Assembly (NCBI GenBank): GCA_964392065.1
Contig: CAYMOG010000021.1
Location: 1 to 22,371, forward strand
From: JASBZA01 sp964392065
GTDB taxonomy: Bacteria > Bacillota > Clostridia > Saccharofermentanales > Fastidiosipilaceae
Length of the DNA stretch: 22,371 nt
Reading direction: 5' to 3'
In this document: positions 7,505 through 16,954 of the stretch, one piece after another
How positions within the stretch are numbered: position 1 is the stretch's first letter
Layout: every line of letters begins with the position of its first letter
Program-made: the position numbers and the translations under genes
The notes under the pieces: generated by a model
The model's database searches: none
The model's input: only the letters and a program-made list of their open reading frames with translations
Told to the model about the DNA's origin: nothing

Positions 7505-10500
7505 GTGAGAGTATTACTCGATGTTGATAGCATAAAAACCTTAGCTTCTAATCAGAAGGTGTTTATTCGAGGCAGAAATCTTTTTAATGCAAAAGAAAGA
7601 ATTGGACCTCTATATTATGATCCAGATAAGCACTGGGTAAAGGCTAAGGTGTCTAGTTTTTCTGGAAATGTATACGATACTGTTATAGGTTTACATAGTA
7701 ATGGAACGCCCATGTCCTGCTCTTGCTCGTGTAAATCTTTCGGTATGTTTAAAGGTGCCTGTAAACATGTAGTTGGCTTGCTCTTCTCAGTTGTAGATAA
7801 GAAGTTTTCTGATGAGGGTGAAGTACCAGATGCTCTCGAGCCTAGACATCCTTTGGCCGAAGAGCCTCAGATCTATAGACCTCTACTAAGTTTCGATGAG
7901 CTCATGGAAATTAGTTCGCAAGTAGAAGGTAAGGAGAAGAAACGTAGAGGAAGGCCGCCTAAACCCAAGACTGAATCTAGCGTAGTCAAACAACCTTCAG
8001 AACCCATTGTTACGAATCTCTTGTTTGATCAAACGGTTAGTAAGGACAACTATATTCCGATTAAGCCTGGTGTTGGAGAAGAAGTACAAGTGGCGGAGAA
8101 GGCGCCTGAACCCTATGATTCAGGTGGTAAACAGCTATTGAATCGTCTTTTCTACTGGGAAAATTGGGAGAAAAATCTAACACGCAGTGAAGTGCCATCC
8201 AGTTCGGAATATGATGCGGTTTGTATGGAGCTACAAGTCGAATTGACGAAGGGCTTATCGCTTCAGGCAGCACAACTTAGTATGAAATTAGGTACGAAGG
8301 AGCATCTCTATGTGGTCCAATCCATACCTGAATTCTTGCGTGCTTATCTCCGTGGCGAAGCAATAGAATTCGGTGCGTACTTTACGTGGCAAAAGAATCA
8401 GGGCTTGTCCCATGGTCAGCAAAGAGTCATTGATTGGTTGAAACTTGCCTATATGGACAGTCAAACAGTAGGAGCTCTTCGACCCGAAAATGGAAATGGC
8501 CAAAAAAATCTAGGCTTAAGTTATGAAATGCTTCGTCAGTTCCTGGTTTTGAGTCGGCAAGTAGGTGACGATGTAAAGGTAGATTTAAAGCTTGATTATG
8601 CTGTTTTCCCACTTGTCTTTCGAGAGACCCTTCCCCATCGATTTGCTTTGCACCTTGGAGAAATAGCGGAGAAATTAGATGAAAAATCAAATGACTCAAA
8701 TAAAACCTTTGCTTGTCAGCTAACGGCCAGGGAAGGGGAAAGAACACTTGCCATTGCAAATCTAATGAGTAACAAGGGGAAATTGCTAACAGAAACGGAT
8801 TTTTTGATTTTACATGAGGATTTCATTGCGATTTACGATTCCGTAGTGTATTTATTGAAAGATAAGAGTGACCGATTAATCTGGCAAGCGATTATGGCTC
8901 TCGCCCGGAGTAAGGAAAATTTGATTTTACTCGACGCCGCAGAAGTGTCTTATTTTCTTACTCTTGCAAAGGTGCACCTAGAAGCAAAAAGACGCTTATT
9001 GTGGGATGACCAACTAGATTCTAGACTCAAAGAGGAAGATTTAGAAATTCGTACATATATAGATTACGTTGAGGATAAACTGTGGTTATCGGCGTTTTAT
9101 TTTTATGGCGAACATTATTTCCGTCCTTTATATCGTGAAGCTCTGCCTAGATATAAAGATAAAATTGATCCGGGGGTCTTAATTGTAAGGCATTTAAGAG
9201 ATGAGAATCGTTTTTCAACTCTCTTGTCGAAGATGTCTTTTCATACCATTCCGCTGAAAGAATCGGACATGGCCATGATTAGTCGGAGTAAGAACGGCAA
9301 TTATATGACGAATCAATTTTATATTGAGGAAGAAGAGGATTTGTTTTACTTTCTCCAGAGTGGTATGAAGCAAATTCAATCCCAAGCAACCCTCTATGTG
9401 TCACCACAGTTCAAATCTTTTGAGGTTTTGGTCCCAACAGAACCAAAGTTGGAGCTGGATTATACAGAAACTGAAGAATGGATCACACTAGAGATTTCTA
9501 TGGATGGCTACAGCAATGAGGAAGCTGCAGAAATTGTAAGAGCGTATCAGAAACATCAAATATATGCACGTTTAGATACTTATCGTTTCGTAGATCTAGA
9601 GAGTAATGGTTCCGATACGGATTGGGTACTTAAGTTAGGTAATTTGGTTAAAACATTAGCAACTTGGGGAGCCACATGGTATGAGGGGAAATTTCGTATT
9701 TCTCGTTATCGTAGTTTAGCTTTACAAAACCTCTTAGAAGAAGAAGGCATAGCTATTCAGTCACGTGATAATCATTTGCTAGAAGCATGGCAAAGACTTA
9801 GAGAAGATCATGAGAATCCAGGACTTCGTGTGCCTACATTACCCGATGGGATTAACGCAGAACTTAGACCGTACCAAGTGGAAGGTTATCAGTGGTTATC
9901 TTATCTGGATCGTTATGGGTTTGGTGGTGTTTTGGCTGACGAAATGGGTTTAGGTAAAACTTTACAAGTTTTGTCATTTCTCTGGGCCAAATATCAAGAG
10001 CACCCTGGACAATATTTAGTAGTTTCTCCTACGTCTTTACTCTATAACTGGGAGCAGGAAGTGAAGCGGTTCTTGCCTCATATGCCTGTATATGTAGTAG
10101 AAGGCACGAAACCTAATCGAGTGGAGCGTTTGAAATTTCTACAGAAAAAACATGGCATAATCATTATTTCTTATGGTATTGCCCGTCAAGATAAAAAAGA
10201 GTTAAGTGGATATCTCTTCGACTATGTTGTTATTGACGAAGCACAGAGTATTAAGAATCCTACTACGAAGACCTCTAGAGCAGTAAAAGCATTGCGGGCA
10301 AAGAGACGATTTGCTCTGACCGGTACGCCAATAGAAAACCATATAGGAGAGTTATGGTCCATTTTTGATTTTATTATGCCAGGCTATCTTTTCCACTATA
10401 GTGTATTTCAAGAACGTTTCGGGCAGGCGAGTTCTGCAAGTCAGACAAGTGGGGAAGAATGGCTTCATGCGCATCAAGAAGCCCTAGTACAACAACGCAG

Positions 10501-11299
10501 TTTGCACCAATTGGTATCGCCTTTTATTTTGCGCAGATTGAAAACCGATGTGCTCGAGGACTTACCGGATAAAATTGTTACAGACTTGCCTGTCCATATG
10601 ACATCCGAACAACAAAAACTCTATCGTCAACACCTAGAACGAGCGAGACGACAGTTGCGGAATTTCGAGACAGCGAATAAGAGTGAGCAAAATAAACATC
10701 GTATGAATATTTTGGGAGAACTTACGAGACTACGTCAGATTTGTTGTGATCCCGCATTATTCGTACCTAATTACACGGGTGGAAGTGGTAAGCTAGAAGC
10801 TCTGGAAGATTTGTTGGATAATCTCTTGGATGGAAACCATAGAATCTTGCTGTTCTCTCAATTTACTTCCATGCTTAGTATCATTCGTGAACTCTTGCAT
10901 GAGAAGGGGATCAGAACCATGTATATTGACGGTCAAGTGCCAGCGAAAGAACGTTTGGATATGGTGGATGCCTTCAATAATGGGGTTGGGGACGTGTTTC
11001 TCATTTCATTAAAGGCGGGAGGAACAGGATTAAACCTCACCGGAGCAGATGTTGTGATCCATTATGATCCATGGTGGAATCCAGCAGTAGAAAACCAAGC
11101 CACTGATCGCGCCCATAGAATCGGCCAAAGACATATTGTCCAAGTCTATCGACTCATTACAAAGGGTTCAATAGAAGAGAAAATACAAGAACTACAAGAG
11201 CGTAAACAAGCACTCCTAGAGGATATAGTTTCTCCAGGCGCAAAATCTATACATAGGATGCATATTGATGAGATTAAAGGTTTGTTTATGGAAGAGTAG
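7505..11299 (+). CDS. SWIM zinc finger-SNF2 family helicase/ATPase
   Basis: A 1264-residue Swi2/Snf2-type ATPase, a double-stranded DNA translocase family that remodels nucleoprotein complexes. Domains in order: a SWIM zinc finger (C74-x-C76-x9-C86-x-H88), an AT-hook-like basic patch (KKRRGRPPKPK, 145-155), a long divergent region including the bacterial SNF2-associated domain (roughly 500-750), and the two RecA lobes. Motif I is DEMGLGKT at 812-819, motif II DEAQ at 911-914, motif III LTGTPIEN soon after, motif V GGTGLNLTGAD, and motif VI ATDRAHRIGQ at 1199-1208. In B. subtilis the SWIM and SNF2 parts are separate neighbouring genes (ywqB, ywqA); here they are one protein. I chose the GTG at 7505 because it is preceded by GTGGGG and lies 14 bases after the acetyltransferase stop. 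The helD-like gene follows after 14 bases. Confidence 0.92.
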   Translation: MRVLLDVDSIKTLASNQKVFIRGRNLFNAKERIGPLYYDPDKHWVKAKVSSFSGNVYDTVIGLHSNGTPMSCSCSCKSFGMFKGACKHVVGLLFSVVDKKFSDEGEVPDALEPRHPLAEEPQIYRPLLSFDELMEISSQVEGKEKKRRGRPPKPKTESSVVKQPSEPIVTNLLFDQTVSKDNYIPIKPGVGEEVQVAEKAPEPYDSGGKQLLNRLFYWENWEKNLTRSEVPSSSEYDAVCMELQVELTKGLSLQAAQLSMKLGTKEHLYVVQSIPEFLRAYLRGEAIEFGAYFTWQKNQGLSHGQQRVIDWLKLAYMDSQTVGALRPENGNGQKNLGLSYEMLRQFLVLSRQVGDDVKVDLKLDYAVFPLVFRETLPHRFALHLGEIAEKLDEKSNDSNKTFACQLTAREGERTLAIANLMSNKGKLLTETDFLILHEDFIAIYDSVVYLLKDKSDRLIWQAIMALARSKENLILLDAAEVSYFLTLAKVHLEAKRRLLWDDQLDSRLKEEDLEIRTYIDYVEDKLWLSAFYFYGEHYFRPLYREALPRYKDKIDPGVLIVRHLRDENRFSTLLSKMSFHTIPLKESDMAMISRSKNGNYMTNQFYIEEEEDLFYFLQSGMKQIQSQATLYVSPQFKSFEVLVPTEPKLELDYTETEEWITLEISMDGYSNEEAAEIVRAYQKHQIYARLDTYRFVDLESNGSDTDWVLKLGNLVKTLATWGATWYEGKFRISRYRSLALQNLLEEEGIAIQSRDNHLLEAWQRLREDHENPGLRVPTLPDGINAELRPYQVEGYQWLSYLDRYGFGGVLADEMGLGKTLQVLSFLWAKYQEHPGQYLVVSPTSLLYNWEQEVKRFLPHMPVYVVEGTKPNRVERLKFLQKKHGIIIISYGIARQDKKELSGYLFDYVVIDEAQSIKNPTTKTSRAVKALRAKRRFALTGTPIENHIGELWSIFDFIMPGYLFHYSVFQERFGQASSASQTSGEEWLHAHQEALVQQRSLHQLVSPFILRRLKTDVLEDLPDKIVTDLPVHMTSEQQKLYRQHLERARRQLRNFETANKSEQNKHRMNILGELTRLRQICCDPALFVPNYTGGSGKLEALEDLLDNLLDGNHRILLFSQFTSMLSIIRELLHEKGIRTMYIDGQVPAKERLDMVDAFNNGVGDVFLISLKAGGTGLNLTGADVVIHYDPWWNPAVENQATDRAHRIGQRHIVQVYRLITKGSIEEKIQELQERKQALLEDIVSPGAKSIHRMHIDEIKGLFMEE

Positions 11300-11313
11300 A
11301 GAGGAAGAATTCT

Positions 11314-13458
11314 ATGAAAAAAGAGAATTATCTTGCAGAAGAAAGACATTCAGACTTATATATTAAAGAAAACAAGTATCTTGACAAGGTTTTGACGTAT
11401 TTGCGTGAGAGAGAAGCTTTTTTAGAGCAAAATCAAGATACCTTATTCGAAGAGAGTCAGAGATTAAAAGAAGAAGCTTGGGATGAACATCTCGAATTTG
11501 CTGATTTTAATACGAATGCTCAATTTGATTCTGCAGTCATTCAGAATGCTTTGCAAGAATCCCATAATCGCGCAATACTTGAGCAAAAAGAGCTGAAAAC
11601 TATCAAGAACATTATTCTTAAACCTTATTTCGCACATTTATCTTTTCGTTTCCATGATGTGGAATGGGAAGATGCACCTGAAGAGGCGGAGGTAGAAGAG
11701 CTCTATATCGGTTACCATGATATTTTAAATTATAATGCAATGGAACAATACGTCATCGATTGGAGAGCGCCAATTGCTAATATCTATTATGACTCGGATA
11801 ATATTGGGCCTGCTTCTTACTTGAACGAAGGGACTATGGTCTCAGGTGATTTATTGGCGAAGTATCAAATAGAGATTATACAGTCGACCTTACAACGTGT
11901 CATTAATACGTCGGAAGAAATCTATGATGAAATTCTTCAAATGGTTTTAAGTTCTGTGTCTTCTGCCAGAATGCAAGAGATTGTTCAAACATTACAGAAG
12001 GAACAAAATACCATTGTTCGTGCAGAACCTAATCGTAATCTTATCGTACAGGGCGTGGCAGGATCAGGGAAATCTTCCATTGCGCTTCATAGGGCAGCCT
12101 ATTTAATGTATGTACATAAAGATATCTTGTCCGACAATATTCTACTTATCACACCTTCGGAGTCTTTCGCCTCCTACATCAGCGATGTGCTTCCCAATTT
12201 AGGTGAAGAAAATGTTCGTTATATGACCGCAGAACGCGTATTACGAGAAGAATTAGCTGAAGTAGAAGGACGGTATTTGAACTATACGTTTGAATCCTGT
12301 ACTACCTATAAGCGTAATCTTCTCTCAACTTTTGCCTGGGTAGAATGGGTAGAAGAGTTTGCTATGTTCTTAGGTAATAACTGTTTCCAAGCGCAAACAA
12401 TAGAAAGTAAATTCTTCAAGATTCCAGCTAAACTATTACAACAGCTCTACGCAACAAATTATAGACATATTCCACCGTTCAGACGAAAAGAGTATGTGTT
12501 TGAACATATTCAAGATTTTATCGAAAGCAAAGACGATTATGCGGAGGCTAGGACGGAAATTGCCCGTAAACTCGATGCTATGTATTTAGTATCTAATGTA
12601 AGACAAGCCTATGAAGTATTTGTGCGTTGGGTGGTAGAAGAAAAGGAAGTACCACAGGATATCTTCAATCTAGAACAACTGGATATGGCGGATATGTATA
12701 TTCTTACCTTGCTCAAGGTCCTCTTATATGGTGCCAGCGACAACCAGTGGGTAAGGCATCTTATAGTCGATGAAATGCAAGATCTTAGCGCACTTGAACA
12801 TGAAATTTTGCGACGCATATTTGTTTGCCCACGTACCTTGCTAGGGGATATTAATCAAGCGATTCAATTCCCTCTTGAAGTTGACTATCTATGTAAATTG
12901 AAGAATCTCTATAAGGATGATCCGATACGAACAGAGTCCTTTACCCTATCTACGTCTTACCGTTCGACTAAGCAAATTACAGAATTTTCTAGAAGTATTC
13001 TAGAGGATGATTCGATACAAGCGCTCCATAGAGATGGGGCAGACGTAATCGTAGAAGAATTTGCAGAGAATAGGGAAATGGAACATATCGAGAGTATGTG
13101 GAAGAAGTTACTGGAATGGAAGGAGAAATCCTACCGTACGGCACTTATTGTGGCAAAAGATGAGAAAACAGTTCACTATTATCGAACAGCAATTAGAGAA
13201 CGAATAGCCCAAGCAGGAGAAAAAATCCTGGTAAACGATTACTTACAGTGGGAAGAACAATTTGCAGTGACCATTTGCACCGTTACCCAGTCCAAAGGTG
13301 TTGAGTTCGATGGTGTGATTGTAGCCAATGCATCTTCAACTCAGTATAAAGAAGATCTTGACCGTACAAGGCTCTATGTAGCATGTACGAGAGCCTTACA
13401 CGATTTATATATAACCGTTGTGGGAGAGAGATCCTCTTTTTTACCTGTTAGAATTTAA
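11314..13458 (+). CDS. helD: HelD-like UvrD-family ATPase (RNA polymerase recycling factor)
   Basis: A 714-residue superfamily 1 ATPase. The first 110 or so residues are strongly helical and charged, matching the N-terminal antiparallel arm that HelD inserts into the RNA polymerase secondary channel. The HelD signature VIDWRAPIANIYYD (about 148-161) follows, then Walker A GVAGSGKS at 247-254, Walker B DEMQD at 486-490, and motifs V/VI near the C-terminus (QSKGVEFDGV, RLYVACTRA at 686-694). In HelD the ATPase removes stalled or inactive RNA polymerase from DNA. Length and domain order match the Firmicutes type and the gene is intact. It begins 14 bases after the SNF2 gene and ends 11 bases before the exporter gene, so co-transcription is likely. 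A general UvrD/Rep-type repair helicase is the alternative, but the RAPIANIYY motif favours HelD. Confidence 0.88.
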   Translation: MKKENYLAEERHSDLYIKENKYLDKVLTYLREREAFLEQNQDTLFEESQRLKEEAWDEHLEFADFNTNAQFDSAVIQNALQESHNRAILEQKELKTIKNIILKPYFAHLSFRFHDVEWEDAPEEAEVEELYIGYHDILNYNAMEQYVIDWRAPIANIYYDSDNIGPASYLNEGTMVSGDLLAKYQIEIIQSTLQRVINTSEEIYDEILQMVLSSVSSARMQEIVQTLQKEQNTIVRAEPNRNLIVQGVAGSGKSSIALHRAAYLMYVHKDILSDNILLITPSESFASYISDVLPNLGEENVRYMTAERVLREELAEVEGRYLNYTFESCTTYKRNLLSTFAWVEWVEEFAMFLGNNCFQAQTIESKFFKIPAKLLQQLYATNYRHIPPFRRKEYVFEHIQDFIESKDDYAEARTEIARKLDAMYLVSNVRQAYEVFVRWVVEEKEVPQDIFNLEQLDMADMYILTLLKVLLYGASDNQWVRHLIVDEMQDLSALEHEILRRIFVCPRTLLGDINQAIQFPLEVDYLCKLKNLYKDDPIRTESFTLSTSYRSTKQITEFSRSILEDDSIQALHRDGADVIVEEFAENREMEHIESMWKKLLEWKEKSYRTALIVAKDEKTVHYYRTAIRERIAQAGEKILVNDYLQWEEQFAVTICTVTQSKGVEFDGVIVANASSTQYKEDLDRTRLYVACTRALHDLYITVVGERSSFLPVRI

Positions 13459-13469
13459 GGGAGCAGGCT

Positions 13470-14270
13470 ATGGCGGATGCAATTTTACCAGCAGAAGAAG
13501 GCAGAAGTGCGGATATAAGTTATAATTACCGCTTATTGGATTTGTGCTTACGCTTCGGGACGAAGATGCTCGCTTCGGGTGCTGAAACGTCTCGTGTAGA
13601 AGATAGTGTTATCCGTATTCTAGGAGCTTATGGCAAAAAATCATGTTCTGCATTTGCTATTCCTACTTTGCTTCTCATCACCTTCCAAGATGAGGATGAG
13701 TCTATTTTTACAAGTTCTAGAAGAATTGTAAACAGAGGGACAGATTTCCATCGTTTAGATTCCTTGAATAGCTTATCTAGAGCACTCTGCACAGGCGAAC
13801 GTAAATCGTTAGATTTTTTCTCTAGTCATTTAGAAGATATTGCGGCCATTGTTAATTATTCTAGACCTGTACTTCTAATCGCTGCTGTGTTTGTTGCTAT
13901 GGGATTTGCCTATGTATTTGGTAGTAATATCCAAGATATTTTGATTGCCGGTGGCGTTGCTTGTGGGATGAAATTAATTTATGAGTTACTTAATGATGCG
14001 AAGTTAAATAGTACTTACATTATTCTTATGTCTTCATTTCTAGCGGGTTTCAGTATAGAAACGATGGCACATTGGAATTGGATACAGAATCCTTCTATAG
14101 TTACAGTTTCTGTAGTTATGAACTTAGTTCCAGGTATGTTACTAACGACTTCTATCTATGATATCGTCAATAAAGATTTTACTTCAGGTTTAAATAAATT
14201 AGTAGAATCTATGTTTATCGCTCTGGCCCTAGCCATTGGAACGGGTATTGCGGTAATACTGGTAAGGTAA
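13470..14270 (+). CDS. ThrE-type threonine/serine exporter, large subunit (YjjP-like)
   Basis: A 266-residue membrane protein of the ThrE_1 (DUF1212/YjjP) family. The N-terminal soluble part (about 1-125) has the family motif LASGAETSRVED and the following region rich in small residues. About five hydrophobic segments occupy the rest (around 132-165, 178-200, 205-235 and 243-266). In the family this domain pairs with a small ThrE_2 partner to export threonine, serine or related carboxylates. Its partner follows immediately, 10 bases downstream. GGGAG just upstream of the ATG supports the start. The substrate is inferred from the family name only; YjjPB-like pairs have also been linked to succinate export. 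Confidence 0.87.
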   Translation: MADAILPAEEGRSADISYNYRLLDLCLRFGTKMLASGAETSRVEDSVIRILGAYGKKSCSAFAIPTLLLITFQDEDESIFTSSRRIVNRGTDFHRLDSLNSLSRALCTGERKSLDFFSSHLEDIAAIVNYSRPVLLIAAVFVAMGFAYVFGSNIQDILIAGGVACGMKLIYELLNDAKLNSTYIILMSSFLAGFSIETMAHWNWIQNPSIVTVSVVMNLVPGMLLTTSIYDIVNKDFTSGLNKLVESMFIALALAIGTGIAVILVR

Positions 14271-14280
14271 GAGGTTTACT

Positions 14281-14745
14281 ATGCAAAATTTAATTTCTTT
14301 TAATTTCGTTTACCTTTTGGCCAGTATTGCCTTATCTCTAGGCTATGCTTTACAGTACGGAGTCAAGGGGCATTTACTATGGCCTGCTGTACTAGGTTCT
14401 ACAATTTCATGGTTAATACTAGGCTTCATAGAAGCGTATGTTGGAAGCACAATTATTGCGAGTTTTCTAGCGGCTGTTTTCGTTTCTGTATGGGCAATTG
14501 TATTCTCTAGAGTGAAAAAAGCACCCTCTACTATTTTTCTAATTATCGGAGTTTTACCCTTGGTTCCCGGACGCTTTATCTATCTAACTATGGTGGAATT
14601 AGTTGAGAATAGGGTAGGGGAGGCTATTAACCTGGGGATCGAGACCGCTGCGATTTCTTTGGCCATAACGATTGCAATATTATTAGTAACTTCAACGTCC
14701 GCTCTATTAACTCATGTTATAGGGCGTTATCGAAGAAAAATCTAA
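14281..14745 (+). CDS. ThrE-type exporter, small subunit (YjjB-like)
   Basis: A 154-residue, almost entirely hydrophobic protein with about four to five membrane segments, matching the ThrE_2 (DUF3815/YjjB) family that forms the second half of the split exporter. The family pattern of a conserved PLVPG (near residue 98) followed by a membrane helix is present. The start lies 10 bases downstream of the large-subunit stop with AAGAGG in the gap, so the two subunits are probably translated from one message. In actinobacterial ThrE the two domains are a single polypeptide; the split form is the common Firmicutes arrangement. The 134 bases after the stop carry no clear terminator hairpin. Confidence 0.85.
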   Translation: MQNLISFNFVYLLASIALSLGYALQYGVKGHLLWPAVLGSTISWLILGFIEAYVGSTIIASFLAAVFVSVWAIVFSRVKKAPSTIFLIIGVLPLVPGRFIYLTMVELVENRVGEAINLGIETAAISLAITIAILLVTSTSALLTHVIGRYRRKI

Positions 14746-14879
14746 GATGCTGGTAAATTTGAAGCAACTGTGAATTCTACTTGTCTTATGGAGAAATTCT
14801 GAGATAACCCAAGAAATATCTATGTTTTTTCGGTATCATACAAGTGATATAAATCTTGAAGACTACAAGGAGGAAAACC

Positions 14880-16838
14880 ATGGCATTAAATTTATTCGAC
14901 GTATCCAAACATAGAAACGTTGAACTCACGGTACTAGAAGTGAACCCAATGGGTCTAAGCACAGAAGAAAGACAGATTATTGAGCATTTGTCGACTGTTT
15001 TGGAGATCGAGAGAAATTCAGTAAATGGTATTGGCATTATTGCAGAGCAAAATGTAGAAGGTGATTTAGTCGTTAGCCGATCCGGGCAAAACATTCATAT
15101 TTCCTACCCTAGCAAGGTAGGTTTCGCAAGAGCGCTATCTCATGTTAGAGAAGTATGGTTAAGTGGTAAGACTGTAAGAGAACACCTTCAGGTAGAAGAC
15201 TCCGGTCTGATGTTAGATTGTTCTAGAAATGCTGTACTTACGGTTTCAAGCGTGCAGCACATGTTAAATTATATGGCGGCAATGGGTTTAAATGTATTGA
15301 TGCTTTATACAGAAGATACTTATGAACTACCTAAATACCCTTATTTCGGTTATCAGAGAGGTGCATATTCTGCAGAAGAGATGCGTGCAATTGATGATTA
15401 TGCGTGGTCTCTAGGTATCGAAGTTATCCCATGTATCCAAACCTTGGCCCACTTGCGCACGACACTCAGATGGCCCTATGCTAATGTGTTTAAGGATACC
15501 GAAGACGTATTGATGGTAGACAATGAAGAAACCTATAAATTCATTGATGAGATGTTTTCCGTTATGCACAGCGCCTTCCGCTCGAGAAGAATACATATTG
15601 GTATGGACGAAGCATGGGGATTAGGCCGTGGTAAATACATGGATAAGTATGGCTACGAAGAACCCTATGCCATTATGCATAAACATTTAGATAAGATTGT
15701 TGATCTTGCCAAAAAGTATGATTACACGCCACTCATGTGGTCTGATATGTATTTCCGTTTCTCCTCTCCTAATCATCAATACTATGAGCCTGATAATGAG
15801 CTAACGGCAGAAGTCCAAGCATCTATTTCGGATCAGGTGGGACTCGTTTATTGGGATTATTATCATTATGAACAAGAAGTTTATGACATCATGTTTAAAC
15901 GTCATATGGAAACCAAGGCCTCTGAAGTTTGGTTTGCAGGTGGTATTCAGACTTGGAATGGTATCAAGTCCTCTGCTGGTAAGGCATTTGGTACTTCAGA
16001 GCCCGCGCTGATATCCGTACGCCACATGGGGATTCAACACATGATTACTACAGCATGGGGAGATAATGGATCTGAAGTTTCTGTATTTGAAGCTCTACTT
16101 CCATTACAACAATTCGGTGAAGCAACATGGAAAGAAGCAGTACCAGGAAGAGAAGAGGTTATCGAGCGTTTTACAAAGACTTTTGGAATTGATGGGGAAG
16201 CCTTTTATACGATGCGGCTGTTCGATGAAGTCCCTGGCGTGGCGAAAGATAATCCTAAAACCTTGAACCCCAGTAAATATATTTTATTCTCGGATGTGCT
16301 CATGGGTAATTATGATGCACACATCACACCAATGGGCGATGCCCTAGTCGAGCACTATACTGAGTTGGCAGACTATTTCGATTATTGTACGAACGTAACG
16401 GAAGGTAAAGCAAAATTATTCTACCTGCAATCCGCACAGTTAGCGGATGTTCTGGCACGTAAGATTCGCTTGGTTCTAGACTTGCGTCCTGCGTATCTAG
16501 GAAATAATCAGGTAACTTTGCGAAATATTATTAAGAAGGATCTGCCAGAGCTTATTGTAGCCCTTAAGGATTTACAGGCATTCACACTGTCTATATGGTA
16601 TTTGTATAATAAACCTGAAGGTAGTGAGGTCATTGATATCCGCTACGGTGGTCAGTTAGCACGTCTGAAAACGTGTTTGGACCGAGTAGAAGGTTATCTC
16701 AATGGTGTTTATGATAGTATTCCTGAATTAGAAATTGAGCGTCTACCAGTGGATGGTAAGAGTTTGAGCGAAACCATGCTTAACCCTCATACACATGCCA
16801 ATATCTATACCAATATTGCCACGATGAATCCGTTATAG
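14880..16838 (+). CDS. Family GH20 beta-N-acetylhexosaminidase, cytoplasmic
   Basis: A 652-residue glycoside hydrolase of family 20, which removes terminal GlcNAc or GalNAc from glycans by substrate-assisted catalysis. A small N-terminal domain (about 1-100) precedes the catalytic barrel, which opens with GLMLDCSRNAVL. The catalytic pair is D243-E244 in HIGMDEAWGLG. Other barrel motifs are PLMWSDMYFR and WFAGGIQTWNG. No signal peptide or anchor is present, so it should act inside the cell, like streptococcal GH20C. I chose the ATG at 14880 because AAGGAGG at 14867-14873 lies six bases upstream; the in-frame TTG at 14856 lies before that site. No sugar transporter flanks it, so its substrate must come from a system elsewhere. 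Muropeptide or host-glycan fragments are plausible inferred substrates. Confidence 0.88.
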   Translation: MALNLFDVSKHRNVELTVLEVNPMGLSTEERQIIEHLSTVLEIERNSVNGIGIIAEQNVEGDLVVSRSGQNIHISYPSKVGFARALSHVREVWLSGKTVREHLQVEDSGLMLDCSRNAVLTVSSVQHMLNYMAAMGLNVLMLYTEDTYELPKYPYFGYQRGAYSAEEMRAIDDYAWSLGIEVIPCIQTLAHLRTTLRWPYANVFKDTEDVLMVDNEETYKFIDEMFSVMHSAFRSRRIHIGMDEAWGLGRGKYMDKYGYEEPYAIMHKHLDKIVDLAKKYDYTPLMWSDMYFRFSSPNHQYYEPDNELTAEVQASISDQVGLVYWDYYHYEQEVYDIMFKRHMETKASEVWFAGGIQTWNGIKSSAGKAFGTSEPALISVRHMGIQHMITTAWGDNGSEVSVFEALLPLQQFGEATWKEAVPGREEVIERFTKTFGIDGEAFYTMRLFDEVPGVAKDNPKTLNPSKYILFSDVLMGNYDAHITPMGDALVEHYTELADYFDYCTNVTEGKAKLFYLQSAQLADVLARKIRLVLDLRPAYLGNNQVTLRNIIKKDLPELIVALKDLQAFTLSIWYLYNKPEGSEVIDIRYGGQLARLKTCLDRVEGYLNGVYDSIPELEIERLPVDGKSLSETMLNPHTHANIYTNIATMNPL

Positions 16839-16860
16839 TCTGAAAAATGACTGATATACG

Positions 16861-16947
16861 CCTAGGGAATACGTAGCCTCTGTTGTACTTACAGTGTAGC
16901 TACGCCCCTAGGAAATTAACTTCCGGTGAGATCTATCACCATAGGAG
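16861..16947 (+). promoter_or_regulatory. Structured 5' leader of queT, candidate preQ1 riboswitch
   Basis: The leader folds into a long interrupted hairpin: CCTAGGG (16861-16867) pairs with CCCTAGG (16906-16912), CGTAGC (16872-16877) with GCTACG (16899-16904), and CTGT (16880-16883) with ACAG (16891-16894). An A-rich linker follows, then a second stem GGTGA/TCACC (16925-16929 and 16936-16940). It ends directly at the Shine-Dalgarno TAGGAG (16942-16947). TTCC (16921-16924) can also pair with GGAG of that site. No U-run follows, which points to translational rather than transcriptional control. QueT genes (COG4708) are known targets of preQ1 riboswitches. A hairpin, linker and stem placed before the ribosome binding site is reminiscent of class II, but I cannot match a class consensus base by base. 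Confidence 0.45.
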
Positions 16948-16954
16948 AATTGAA

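Noticed and set aside
8427..8759. 110-codon open frame on the minus strand inside the SNF2 gene
   Set aside because: It lies wholly opposite a well-supported gene, has no recognisable domain and no ribosome binding site; it is a by-product of the coding strand's codon bias.
14856..14879. In-frame TTG at 14856 as a longer start for the GH20 gene
   Set aside because: The strong AAGGAGG at 14867-14873 would lie inside the coding region, while it is ideally spaced for the ATG at 14880.
16883..16954. In-frame ATG at 16883 as a longer start for queT
   Set aside because: It falls inside the hairpin of the leader, has no ribosome binding site, and adds residues unlike the family; the ATG at 16955 follows TAGGAG at normal spacing.
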